From positions 180,480,815 through 180,544,814 of the forward strand of contig JASDDO010000016.1 of assembly GCA_030015575.1 (NCBI GenBank): a DNA stretch of 64,000 nt, written 5' to 3'. The notes under the pieces are model-generated. The model saw nothing but the letters and a program-made list of their open reading frames with translations, ran no database searches and was not told the DNA's origin. This DNA comes from Agapanthus africanus (taxonomy: Eukaryota > Streptophyta > Magnoliopsida > Asparagales > Amaryllidaceae). How positions within the stretch are numbered: position 1 is the first letter of the stretch; the number at the start of each line of letters is the position of its first letter. Below, piece by piece: positions 12,234 to 23,738 of this stretch. Position numbers and translations under genes: made by a program.

Positions 12234-13703
12234 ATGGCTGTATTAACTGAACCCGCTTATTATACTGAACAAGGGAACGTTGGTTCCGCTCTATCTTATG
12301 ACAACTGTCATAAGTTTGAGCAAATGATAGGGGAATGCGAGGATTCCCACACAACCCGAGTGAAGTAAGAGCATTCTGATTCATCTACTTCGGGTGTGTT
12401 AGTTATTGAGAACTGTTTCTTAGTTTGCTCTACGTCCTAGATATTGGATACCGGATCAGAAAACCATATTTGTAATCTGTTACAGGGATTAAAGAGAAGT
12501 AGAGAACTGGAAAAGGGTGATATGTCTCTCAGAGTAAGGAATGGAGCAATTGTTGCTGCCGAAGCTGTCGGTGAATATCACCTAGTATTACCAAATGGTA
12601 CTACATTAATTTTGAACGACTGTTATTTCATACCATCGATGATGTGCAATATAATATCTGTTTCTTTATTAGATAAAGAAGGATATAACTTTGCATTAGA
12701 GAAAAATGATATGAACATTTTCCTAAATCAAGTGTTGATTAGGTTTGGTGCGTTATGTAATGGTATATACGTTCTAAATCAAAATGCAATTCTAAATATA
12801 CATAGCACACACAAGAGGAAAAGTTCAGAAATGAACGAATCCTTCTTGTGGCACTGTAGACTTGGTCATATCAATGCGACAAAACTAGATAAGCTGCATA
12901 AAGATGGATATTTGAATCCGTTCGAATTTACATCTTATGAAACTTGTCAGTCATGTCTGAAAGGCAAGATGACCAAAACTCCGTTTATGGGACATGGAGA
13001 AAGAGCTTCTGAACTCTTAGGAATAATACATAGTGGTGTATGTGATCTTATGTCTACACATGTCAGGAATGGTTCCTCGTACTTCATTACATTTACTGAT
13101 GATCTCTCAAGATTCGGACATGTGTTCCTGTTGAAACACAAATCTGAAGCTTTTGAGAAATTCAAGGAATATAAGAGCGATGTAGAGAACCAGACGGGTA
13201 AAAGTATTAAAATCCTTCGATCTGAACGATGAGGTGAATACTTAAGCACGGAATTCCGAGATTATCTAAAAGAGAATGCGATTCTCTCTCAGCTTACTCC
13301 TCCGTATGCACCACAACACAATGGAGTATCAGAGCGGAGGAATCACACCCTATTAGATATAGTGCGCTCTATGATAAGTGTTGCTGAGTTACCTATTTCC
13401 TTTTGGAGTTTTGCACTTGAGACAGCTGCATGCCTATTGAATAGGTTTCCAACCAAATATGCTCCTACCACTCCATATGAGATATGGGAGGGGAAGAGAG
13501 TCTTAATTTCATTAAGATATGGGGTTGTCCGGCTTATGTTAAAAAGCAAAATCCGGACAAGCTCGAGGCAAGGTCTGTTCTATGTAAGTTTGTTGGATAT
13601 CCCAAACATTCGCGAGGGTATATCTTCTACCACACTGAGGAAAAAAAAGGTGTTTGTTGCTCAACATGCCACCTTTTTAGAAAAGGAATTTCTTGTAAAA
13701 TAA
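12234..13703 (+). pseudogene. Copia-A mini-gag, protease and integrase (broken)
   Basis: The frame opens at ATG 12234 with a short gag remnant (MAVLTEPAYYTEQGNVG...). It has a decayed zinc knuckle in which only two of the CCHC ligands remain. Protease follows at LDTGSENHIC (about 12447), then the integrase zinc finger WHCRLGHIN...CQSCLKGK near 12850-12965. The catalytic core follows, with the first Asp position mutated (HSGVCD for HSDVCG) near 13030. The frame continues to NGVSERRN near 13330. In-frame stops are TAA 12366-12368, TAG 12438-12440 and TGA 13230-13232. A frameshift near 13500 moves the integrase tail (WGCPAYVKKQ...VGYPKHS) to another frame at 13484-13708. The element cannot encode working enzymes. 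Compared with copia-D at 40298, about 650 bp of gag are missing at the same place as in copies C and G. Confidence 0.88.
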
Positions 13704-13763
13704 ATTAGTGGTAATGAGGTAGAGCTGGAAGAAGTTCCAGAAAAGCAAACTACAACTGATGAT

Positions 13764-14915
13764 TTGGTAGAACCGGAGGATTCAATAGTCCCCGATGAAC
13801 CTCAGCTACTGCGTAGATCTAGTAGGGTTTCTCATCCACATGAGAGATACAATGGTTTCCTCATAGATGGTGGGAGCAAGGATTGCATCATGGAAGATGA
13901 TGACCCAACTAGTTTCGAGCAGGCCATCACAATTGGGGACTCTGTAAAATGGCTGGATGCTATGCGATCTGAGATGGAATCCATATACACCAACAAAGTA
14001 TGGACTTTGGAAGTTGTTCCTGAAGGGGTAAAACCCATTAGGATCAAGTGGAACTTTAAGAAAATAATTAGTGTAGATGGAATGGTTGAGACCTTCAAAG
14101 CTAGACTTATAGCAAAAGGTTTTCGTCAATGACTAGGTGTCGACTATGAAGAGACCTTTTCTCTCGTTGCTATGCTTATGTCCATCAGAATCCTACTTGC
14201 CATTGCTGCATACCATGATTATGAAATCTGGCAGATGGATATCAAGATCATTTTTCTAAATGGTGATTTAGAAGAAAGCGTGTATATGACACAGCTAGAG
14301 GGCTTCGTAGACAGTGGGAGCAGCGGAAAGGTGTGCAAGCTACTTAAATCAATCTATGGATTAAATCAGAAGTCGCGGAGCTGGAACATCTGTTTTGATG
14401 TAGTAGTCAAAGAGTTTGACTTCATCAAAAACATAGATGAACCATGTATATATAAAAAGGTTGTTGAGAGTAAGGTTGTCTTCCTCGTATTGTACGTGGA
14501 GGACATACTCTTGATAGGAAATGATGATCCTATGTTGCACTCGGTCAAACTCTTCCTATCACAAAAGTTCTCCATGAAAGATCTGGGTGATGTCTCCTAC
14601 ATCCCGGGGATAAAGATCTATAGAGATAGATCTAAAAGGATGTTCGGATTATCCAAATCCAGGTACATAGACACCATACTAAAATGGTTTACTATGGAAG
14701 ATTCTAAGCGAGGTAATTTATCCTCTTGCTCAGGAATCACTCTCTCCAAAGAAATGTCTCCCAAGACTAATTTGGAGAGGGCTTGCATGAACGTGATACC
14801 CTATGCTTCTGCAGTTGGGTCTATCATGTACGCGATGTTATGCACCAGACCGGATGTAGTTTACGCACTTAGTGTGATAAGTAGGTATCAATCAGACCCA
14901 GGGGAGAAGCAATGA
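13764..14915 (+). pseudogene. Copia-A reverse transcriptase (broken)
   Basis: Ty1/copia reverse transcriptase, which copies element RNA into DNA inside the virus-like particle. Visible motifs in order: the integrase-RT linker RRSSRVSHPHERY (about 13815), MESIYTNKVWTLE, the KARLIAKGF block (14098), MDIKIIFLNGDLEESVYM (14235-14288), SIYGLNQKSRSWNICFD (14350) and the catalytic box YVEDILLIGND near 14490. The second conserved aspartates should read YVDD; here the first is Glu, which would abolish catalysis. An in-frame TGA at 14130-14132 follows FRQ. It lies in the same frame as the protease-integrase segment. A frame change near 14910 leads into RNase H. Confidence 0.9.
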
Positions 14916-15478
14916 TAGCTGTGAAGAACATTCTTCAGTACTTGAGAGGGACTAAAGAGTTGTTCTTGGTGTATGGTAACAAAGAACTCCAAGTGGAGTC
15001 CTTTACCGATTCGAGCTTCCAGAGTGATAAGGACAACAACAAGTCTGTCTCGGGTTTTGTCTTCACCCTCAATGGAGGAGCGGTATGTTGGAAGAGTTCC
15101 AAGCAAGATACCGTTGCAGACTTGACGATGGAGGCTGAATACATCGCTGCTAATGATGCTGCCAAAGAGGCTGTCTGGATGAAGAAGTTCATTGATGAAC
15201 TTGGTGTGGTTCCATCCATTGAGAATCCAATTCTTTTGTATTGTGATAACAATGGAGCTATGGCTTTGGCCAAGGAACCCCAGACCCATCATCGATCCAA
15301 ACATATTCTAAGGCGGTATCACCTGATCCAGGAGATAGTTGATCGCTGGGAGATCGAGGCCAGAAGAGTAGATACGAAGGACAACACGGCGGATCCACTC
15401 ATGAGGGCCCTCCCTCAGACGCAGTTTGAGAGACTTTTTTGGATGTTGGGTATGAGATACTACAACAACTGGCTTTAG
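14912..15478 (+). pseudogene. Copia-A RNase H domain
   Basis: This open frame of 188 codons encodes the C-terminal RNase H domain that removes RNA from the RNA-DNA hybrid. The catalytic series is visible: SFTDSSFQSDKD (Asp, about 15005), TMEAEYIAA (Glu, about 15130) and LYCDNNGAMALAK (Asp, about 15240). The family-typical HILRRYHLIQE and DNTADPLMRALPQ end follows. It is out of frame with the RT segment before it, so it is a remnant of a once continuous polyprotein. The stop at 15476-15478 is followed after a few bases by the polypurine tract AAGTGGGATA and the 3' LTR at 15493. Confidence 0.92.
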
Positions 15479-15492
15479 TGCAAGTGGGATAT

Positions 15493-17556
15493 TGTTAGTC
15501 ATATGTATGCCCTAGAGGCCATTATTGTACATGATTGTGTATTATAGTGGATGCTTGGACATATATATAGAGGACTTTCTTGCTCGACATGATAGTATTC
15601 TATCTGGTTGCACTTTATCTTAACATATACACTTGTTTTAGTTTACTATCTTATAGATACATGTTGATAAAGCCCTCAGGATGTTGGCTTGACTACCAGG
15701 ACTATGATGCATATCATATTAGTGGGGCTTGTGTAGTCCGCAAGTACATCTTTTAACAGTTCCTAGTTGAGGGAGTATCGAGATAGGGTATCGATATTCC
15801 ATAGTAGACTAGTGTGTATGTTTCTTGACCCTGTATAGGGCAATGGTTGATCCCATAACCATTGGTGTTTGACATCAAAGATTGTACACAGGTTCTCATT
15901 AGAGAATGGGTACACCGAACAGGACTCGCCGAAAACACCTAGATGGTACCATACCTATCGTCAGATAGCAATTCTCTGATGACACTTGTACATGTTAGTC
16001 TGTACACCCGAGATCTTCATAGATTCTTGTGTGGTCCCATTGTGCTTTGATTTCCTCCCTACCATGGCTCAAAGGAGTCGTGCAAACAGGTGGATTTTGG
16101 GTACAGTCCCGAGTCATATGGAGGCAATGAGCGATAGGAGGGGTTTCGTCTCTCCCGGTATTGAGAGTTGATGTTGCGCTATGCTCTATTGGCTATAACA
16201 GCAAGTCCTTGGCAAGGGCTGATGAGATTTACTGGTAAGTGTTATCAGTAGTTTCTCGAAAGGTTTAGGCCACACATCGGCATGACTTATCAAGTTAATG
16301 GGGTCTGACGATTCTACCCCCAAGATTCGATATGCGACATATCAAACGAAGAGACCGGACTGTACGGTAAGTGTTGCTTATAGGCTCTACGGCAGTTTGG
16401 ACAAGTTTGTTTGTTGATCTTCTATTCGTTCAATACCTGGGCAGCCGTTATGTCCAGCTAGTACCGTTGACGGCTTATAGGTATCTGATATGATCATTAC
16501 CTATTGCTGGCGTATTGACGAGTCTTTAGAGTCCCACATAGAGGTTTCCTAGCTCAAGCGAAATGAAGTAGGGCACATATGGAGATATGTGCGGGGGCTT
16601 GATTAAATACGAGTATGTGATACCATATTTGATATCAGTCAGGTAATATGTGATATAACCGGATTATTGAATCAAGTGTTGATTTAATGATTTGATTGAT
16701 ATACATATATGTTTATATATTTGATATTGGCCGGTTATATATGATATGACTGGATTATTGAATCAAGAGTTGATTTAGTATCTAATATTGAATATTAGCC
16801 GGTTATATGTGATATAACCGGATAATTGAATCAAGTGTTGATATACATATATATATGATATTAGTCGGTTATATATGATATAACCAGATTATTGAATCAA
16901 GTGTTGATTTAATAATTTGATATATATATATATATATATATATTTGATATACATACATATATATATATATAATCTAATATTAAGCTCACTAAAGATTTTC
17001 TTCTCTTTATATATATTTATATATATATGTGATATATATATATATATATATATATATAATTGTATCATGGTTGATGATACATAGAACTAGGATGTATGCG
17101 AATCACACATGAGGTTAGGATGAGAAGATAAAGGTTAGATTTATGAATTAAACAAAAAAGAATAATGAGTCATGGTTTGTAGAAATTTGTAGAAGCCATG
17201 ACTCATCTTTTTTTTTTGTTTGATTCATAGATATTTATTCTCATCTCATTCTTATCTCTTAGCTCATGGTTCATTCTCACTCATCCAAGTTCATCCCCCT
17301 TCTTAATTCTCTTCACTAGAGTTTTCTTGAGTTGAGAAAAGAAAAGAGAAAAATATTTCTAGTGAGCAATTCTCCTACTTCATCAACCTACACTAATCTA
17401 GCCCACTAGTTTAGGTTGTTAACTTCACTAATACCATGATTAGTGAAGTGTGAGCTTGAGTGAGAGAGACTTCAAGATGGATCATCTTCGGCGACGAAGA
17501 CAACAAGCAAGCTCAATCCTTTCTTCAAGTGGAGTCAAAGAAGAGTTCTAGGGACT
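15493..17556 (+). repeat. Copia-A 3' LTR, 3' end lost
   Basis: The LTR starts TGTTAGTCATATGTATGCCC directly after the polypurine tract. It holds the usual blocks plus four copies (instead of two) of the hairpin CCGGTTATAT-N3-ATATAACCGG at 16637-16661, 16729-16753, 16798-16821 and 16864-16887. AT-rich tracts at 16919-16980 and 17033-17058 follow. The match to other LTRs ends near 17556, before the terminal CA and ~250 bp short of full length. The region beyond is rearranged gypsy DNA. Confidence 0.85.
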
Positions 17557-17568
17557 ACTACTGATATC

Positions 17569-17593
17569 TGACGATAGGTATGGTACCATCTAT
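17569..17593 (-). repeat. 25-bp inverted piece of copia LTR at a rearrangement joint
   Basis: The 25 bases are the exact reverse complement of 15941-15965 in the copia-A 3' LTR (AGATGGTACC...CGTCAGA on plus). They lie between the truncated LTR end and a gypsy minisatellite. The same LTR site is the breakpoint at 1534. Confidence 0.75.
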
Positions 17594-17737
17594 ATGAAGT
17601 ATATCTCACATATCTCGAATGTACAACAGCAAGTAGATCTCATATATCTCGAATGTACAATATCAAGTAGATCTCACATATCTCGTATGTACAATATCAA
17701 GTAAATCTCACATATCTCGTATGTACAATATCAAGTA
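17594..17737 (-). repeat. 34-bp minisatellite, gypsy LTR-derived
   Basis: About four copies of a 34-bp unit (consensus built from ATCTCACATATCTCG, ATGTACAA and TATCAAGTA) match the array at 20605-20945 in the gypsy-B LTR, in the same orientation. This is probably a remnant of the gypsy-B 3' LTR brought next to pol by deletion. Confidence 0.8.
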
Positions 17738-18959
17738 TAAAGATTGCAACTCTCCAGCCGGTCTCAGATGCTCAACCCAAAAATCTGCGGATCTCCGTCC
17801 TGCACACAAGTCTGGTCCAAAGCTGTACGACCTCGATCTTCCTCGGGACCATACGAAAACCGTCTCCCGTAACTACAAGACCTAGGAGTCAACACAAACA
17901 AGCCTGAAGGAACACTCCGAGAATCTAGCAACAGCTGGGGCACTCCCAATGTCTGAAAAACAAATCCTCAAGTGCTATTCCTGTCCCTCACGACACATTG
18001 AATAGACCAGAATGTCGTCAATAACACAACAATAACTGGTCGAGGAACGGCCTGAAGAAATCTGGTGTATCATGTCTACGAATGCTGCTAAGGCATTGGC
18101 GAGTCCAAAGACACCACTAAAACACACAAAGTCGTAGCATGCACAAGGCAGCCTTCGGAATGCCATCACTCCGAACCCGCAACAATGATGACCTGATCCC
18201 AACAACTTAGAAAAAGTCTCGCACTTAGGAGCCGATCGAAGAAATTGTCAATGCGAGGTAAATGATACCTATCCGCACCGTAAGCCGGTTCAATTGACGA
18301 TCTATCAATACACAACCTCAACTGCCGTCCTTCTCCTTGACGAACAGAAATAGGAGCTCCTCAAGGTGAAACACTCAGACGCACAAACCCCAAAAAAAAA
18401 CAACTCTGCAGCTGATCCTTAAGCTCCCTAAGCTCCGCCGGCTCATCTGGAACAACGTCGGAAAACTCTCGCACGATAAGAACCGGGTCCAACAAACCCA
18501 CTATGGCTCCGGTATCACGAATGAACGCAAAGAATCCTCGACATCCTCTCCTCAAAAGCCGACTAGCGAAAAATGCTGAATTCAAGCTGTGTGAGGCGGC
18601 ACCACTGCCCTCCTATGCACAACAAGAACTGACTCGCCGGGAAAACAAACCCTGTCTGTTTTCCTCACGGTAGTCCACAGACGCCTAGCACGTAACTAAC
18701 CAGTCCGTGCCCAGGAGAACGTCAAATCCAACATCTCTAGAAGGATCAAGTGACGGATGAATCTCCTAACCTATTGGCATACGACTGAAATACGTGTCGC
18801 GCAACAAAAGAATCGCTGACAGAAGTTAACACAACAAACGGCTGATCTAGCTAACACGAATCCCCTCGTCCCAAACCTCTGCTACTCCCGCAACGGTCAC
18901 GAAAGCTGTCTCGACGTCACCGGGGACGGTGAAGGACGCTCAAACGAGGATCTCTGAGC
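17738..18959 (-). pseudogene. Gypsy-B protease-RT-integrase remnants, heavily deleted
   Basis: Reading leftward on the minus strand, the fragments come in the expected Ty3/gypsy order. Near 18705 is the protease tail (LGMD region). At 18585-18361 come LLRRGCRGFFAFIRDTGA, VREFSDVVPDEPAELRELKDQLQ and VRLSVSP, where the stretch between PDE and AELRELK has been deleted. At 18205-17975 is the RT core with FSGVFGLANALAAF and the catalytic VIDDILVYS. At 17949-17740 is a remnant ending EHLRPAGELQS, the segment after the integrase zinc finger. Stops and frameshifts separate all pieces; RNase H and the integrase core are missing. Non-functional. Confidence 0.8.
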
Positions 18960-19295
18960 TCATACCCCGGTACGAGTCCTCCACGGTTCCGGAACTCCCG
19001 AAGTCTCTGGTATACGTGTCTCGTCAACTAGGGCTGCATCCACTGGTGCTATGTAAGTGACGGAAAGCTGTGTGCTGATCGTAAGGAACAACTGGGTAAC
19101 AGGGGTGACAACCTCTTGTCGCTGCGCTCGAATGGTCTCCACCAAAGAACTCATCGTCTGGCGCATGTCCTGCATCTCTGCCACAAGCCTAGCGATACTA
19201 TCTGTCAAAGATGGATCCGTCTGCACCTGTGCAACTAGCGTGCCATCCTGGTCAGTGCTCGTCTCACCCGAGTCAATACTGACTTCGGCCCTCAC
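18960..19295 (-). pseudogene. Gypsy-B gag N-terminal fragment
   Basis: An open frame of 111 codons begins MRAEVSIDSGETSTDQDG and contains a hydrophilic stretch rich in Gln/Arg and acidic residues (MQDMRQTMSSLVETIRAQRQE), possibly coiled coil. It lies between the PBS/leader (19296-19551) and the protease remnant, where gag belongs. The rest of gag (capsid fold and zinc knuckle as seen at 550-1530) is deleted. The identity comes mainly from position. The leader 19296-19551 shows nothing else. Confidence 0.6.
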
Positions 19296-19551
19296 TGCAC
19301 CTCACTGAGTCCCCATAGTCGTCGTCGGCAAAGGCTATAAATAGGAATAGGATTCGATATGAACACGGAAATCGAATCACAAGGATATGAATCATCAAGG
19401 AAGAAATTTCAAGTAATTGTACTTAGGTCACTTTAGGCGGAGTACTGCATCGTGAGTATGCTGCAGACATACACACACTACGTTACTCTGCTTAAGCTAC
19501 CTACTCCATCATATAAAGGTCATCCTACTCTCCGAAAAGTAAAAACCTAGC

Positions 19552-19563
19552 GCTCTGATACCA
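19552..19563 (-). other. Primer-binding site of gypsy-B (tRNA-iMet)
   Basis: On the minus strand this reads TGGTATCAGAGC, complementary to the 3' end of plant initiator Met tRNA. It lies four bases inside the LTR end at 19568, the correct place for minus-strand DNA priming. Confidence 0.92.
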
Positions 19564-19567
19564 ACTT

Positions 19568-22500
19568 TGTCACGATCCGAAATTGGCACGTGACGGCTCT
19601 AATACTACGCAACGTCTATAGGCGTAACGCGGTAAAAGAAAGCCAAAACCCAGAAATCTAAACCATTAAAAGACAAGAAAAGATAAGAAACATTGTTTAA
19701 ACCTTTAAAAAAATCTCAAGTATAAAATCTTTAAGTCCAATTTTCTTTCTTAAAAATTTCGGCAGCACCTCCTTTATAAAAACCAACCCCAAAAATGGGT
19801 ACAACATAAATATAAAGTAAAGCATCCCCAACGGGAGCAAATCCATGCCCAAAGGCGGAAAACAACCACTACAACAAATATACGACGCCGTAGCGAAGAA
19901 ATAGAAGACGATAGAAAGGAAACTGTATAAAAGACAACAAATCCAACATATTATACAAAATCGTCCTCACCAAGTCTCTAAGGCAATATGAAAATAGTAG
20001 ATGGAGAGTACAGGGATACAACGAATATACAATGCAACGAATAACCACAAAACCCACCTAAGCAAACTGCACACTGTGAGCTGATGCGGTATCCGTTGCA
20101 AAAGATGATAAGATGTGTGGTAATAGCCTGCCTCTGACTATCCTGAGGAACACCTGCAAACACTGTGGCACAACGGGGGTGAGTTGCCAACTCGTGAATA
20201 GTAAATAACATATGCAGGTAATCGCAAGTATGCACGTAAAGCGTGAATCTAAGATATGCAATTAACAGTAATAACATGTCATATGAATGCAGAATAATGG
20301 AAAGTACACTAGCAGGTACAACCAATATATAAAGCAATGATGATATGACAACAGTACGCAATAATCATGCAATAGGGATATGAGAAAGTAAATGTGCAAC
20401 AATCATGAAATAACAGGTACTACTAATACATGAAGCAGTGCACAAACAGATAAAGGTGAGGTATGGAGTGAAGTATGTCATTTCCACGGAATCCTGACAT
20501 CGTGGTAGGATCACAATCCAGCAAGACAATTTAAATACCAATTCCTCAAATCAGCCCCCAAATTGGCTCTCATATCATCTAAGTATCACATCTCCTCAAT
20601 TGCACAATATCAAGTATATCTCATATATCTCGAATGTACAACCTCAAGTATATCTCACGTATATCGAATGTACAATCATCAAGAATATCTCGTATATATC
20701 GAATGTACAAAATCAAGTGGATTTCACATATCTCGTATGTACAATATGAAGTATATCTCACATATCTCGAATGTACAACAGCAAGTAGATCTCATATATC
20801 TTGATGTACAATATCAAGTAGATCTCACATATCTCGTATGTACAATATCAAGTAGATCTCACATATCTCGTATGTACAATATCAAGTATATCTTACATAT
20901 CTCGAATGTACAACAGTAAGTAGATCTCACATATCTATCCAGTATCCAATCTCAAATGAATCTCTTATATCCCGAATCAAATCTCCAGCAAAATTCTAAC
21001 ATCCTAGATATAATGACAAATAAATATGATGAGGTCAATACACATATATTAGCGTCCCATTCCACTAATATTGGTGTAAGGGTATATATAACAGCGGCTC
21101 AATCCCCTGTTATATATACAAAGGAGTAATTAGAAATATCATGAAACCAATGTGCCAAGTATCGATACAGAAATGCTGATCCATCAGGTGTTGTCCCCAT
21201 GACTGGCCCCCTGATAGGTACGTATCATATGCTATCCCGAAAGCTCGAGTGCCTAGCTCTGACCCTCGCCTCTCGACGTATCCATACGTATATGACTCCC
21301 GTCGGTATCCACATGATAGCCGCTGAGTGATTGGTCCTGTCACCGGATAGTATAGTTCCCCTAAGCCTCATCGCCTGACACCACGACATCGTTCTTGCTC
21401 TGGGGTATCTCCGGGCCCCACCATGTACCCGCACACGGACCCCTCCTTTCCTCACGTGGGGTATACACATCGTAAACGACAAATCTCATGGTGGCTGCTG
21501 AAATATCATATCAAGGGAAACCGGGTTTTTCAAATAATGCATAATTTCATGAACTACCACGGTTCCCAAATCCAGAAAAACATCATGAAAAATTCATATC
21601 TCAATGCGAAAATCCATGAATAAAGTATACGCATCATAAATCTGAAATGCGAGCATATAGAGGAAAAGCAGCAATTAACTGTAACAAGTTAATATAATAT
21701 CATGCGGTTCCTAATCTCTCCAATTCTAAAATAACATCAAGTAAATGTAAACATGTAGCTATAACCAGATATATGTGCAACATAAAGGTATAGCAAGTAT
21801 ATGTATCTACCTATAAGTAATGATGTAGTATACCCCCTGGGTATAAGTGAAATAGGTGTGCAAGGTATACCTGTAGCTATGTCATAAAGTGTGCATGTAC
21901 CTATCACTAATGGTACAATACTCTATAGGTATACAGGTAACTAGCATGTAAGTATGTCAGAACATATATGTAAGCATGTAGGTATACAGGTATGCTATAA
22001 GTCAATGCGTAAAGAAATATGAATCAAAGTCTCAATGTCCCTAACCAAGCAATATTATATCTATAAGTGGGTTATGCGTGACATGGCGATTATTGACGGT
22101 GTGTGTAGCATACAATCAGTGCTCGTGCAACATGAATCATCAATAATATGTGCAGTGTCCTACTACTACAAGTCCAGGCACAACTACATCTAAGTACTAG
22201 GGTAAATGCGCAATTCTAACAATAACGCAGAATATGCGACAAGTAATAAAATCTCTAGCCCTGACGCATAACGCCATGCGGGCGATTCCCCTGTAGATGT
22301 TAAATCTACTCACCAACGCTCCAAGCTAGGTGAAGCCTACCACCTGTTTTCGCTTGTCGTAGCGTCCGAAGTCCCCGCTTGCGAACCTAAAATTTCACAA
22401 ACAAATCACATAAGCATATATTCTACATCGACGAAAAGATATCGAAACGCAAAAATAACGCCCTGAAAATTACACTGTGCGCTTAGCGCATCTAACGCGC

Positions 22501-23738
22501 ACGACATCGGCCAAAAATCCTAATTAGGGTCGCCAAACTACGAAACACCTAGTCTAGATTCCGATCGTCCCGATCGCGCATTCAAAGCACAATAATAAAT
22601 GTGGGCTCAAAAATAAATAAGTCGCAACGTCAAAAGAAACCCACGCCTAAAGTTACCGAAATCTAGTAAGCAATACTTGTCTTTATAGCACAAAACTATG
22701 AGTTTTACCAAAACTATAATTTAAAAACATCTTCAAATAGCAAGGTTAAACCATTTAAACCATTTCTATATTTTTAAACTTGCTTAATTAAGCTTTAGCA
22801 AAAACCTAGCAAGCAAAAACCCTTAATTAGACAAAGTAGTAATTAACAAAAATTAGCATTTTCTACTAGGTTAAACTTTTCCAATTCACAAATTAACACA
22901 TCAATTAAATATTAAACACTTAAATTAAGCTTTAACCTTAACTTGAATTTCTAAAACCATTTCTAGAATTTTGAACATGAAATTTAAAGCTTAAACAAAC
23001 ATCTAATTAAGCTAGCATAAAGATTTAAACTTAACAATTAGAGATTAGGGTTAGGGTTTTATATCTTCAAGAACACCACTTGAATCAAGGATAAAACCAA
23101 ACTTTAGCCTCCAAAATCCTCACTAGAATGATGATCCAAGCAACTTTTGTGAAGAAGAATGAAGCTTTTGGATTTTATTTGAATTTCTATGAATTAAATT
23201 GGATTTTTCATGATTTATTTGTGCAAGAAATGATGAAAAAAGAGTGAGAAAAGAAATGGGCAGCCAAGAACAAGTAGTGGCCGGCCATGAGGGAGTGTGG
23301 GGAGTTTTTGGTGAATTGTAGAATTTTCTAGAAGAAAATAGAATAATAGTATCATAAAACAAAAAGCTTATGTTCACACTACTTTTCTTTTTCTTTATTT
23401 TTTTGAAAATAAATCCTTTCACCATAAAAATTTAGATATTTAAAAAGAAGGTTCTAAAATAATTGTAGTGATAATTTCCAAGAATTTTCATTAAGAAGAA
23501 ATTTCCCGATTTACGTGCACCAAACACCGCTTAAAATAATATTTTATTTGGGAAAAATTCTATCTGAACCAAAACCTCCCAAATACCCCTAAAGTTCGCG
23601 CACAAGCTTTATTTTAGCTAAAAAAAAAGTGCCGGTAAGCTTATACGGACGTTTGATCGAAATCGGGTTAAAACGGGAAAACCCGACAATTTTGCCCTAA
23701 AACGGGAAAATTCGCAAAACGATTTCTGAAACGTTACA
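19568..23738 (-). repeat. Gypsy-B 5' LTR, full length (4.17 kb)
   Basis: The LTR is bounded by TGTAACGTTTCAG (its 5' end, reading leftward from 23738) and ...GGATCGTGACA at 19568, next to a PBS. At 4171 bp it is very long. It contains a 34-bp minisatellite (20605-20945) and a GGCCGGCC-containing segment near 23280. The insertion at 23738 interrupts copia pol: the next bases GAAGG continue a reading known from copy C (GATAAAGAAGGATATAAT). The expected TSD would therefore be GAAGG, but the left partner is lost. Small open frames here follow the minisatellite or AT-rich DNA and are not genes. Confidence 0.88.
20605..20945 (-). repeat. 34-bp minisatellite array within the gypsy LTR
   Basis: About ten imperfect direct copies of a 34-bp unit ending in ATGTACAA. 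Units differ by 1-6 bases. The apparent 118-codon open frame across it is the translation of the repeat and has no known domain. Confidence 0.9.

Noticed and set aside
20563..20919. 118-codon open frame rich in Tyr/Ile/Ser
   Set aside because: It is the translation of the 34-bp minisatellite; units differ by indels and no domain or start context supports a gene.
20605..20945. CRISPR-like regularly spaced repeats
   Set aside because: The 34-bp units are contiguous and imperfect with no unique spacers, in a plant LTR.
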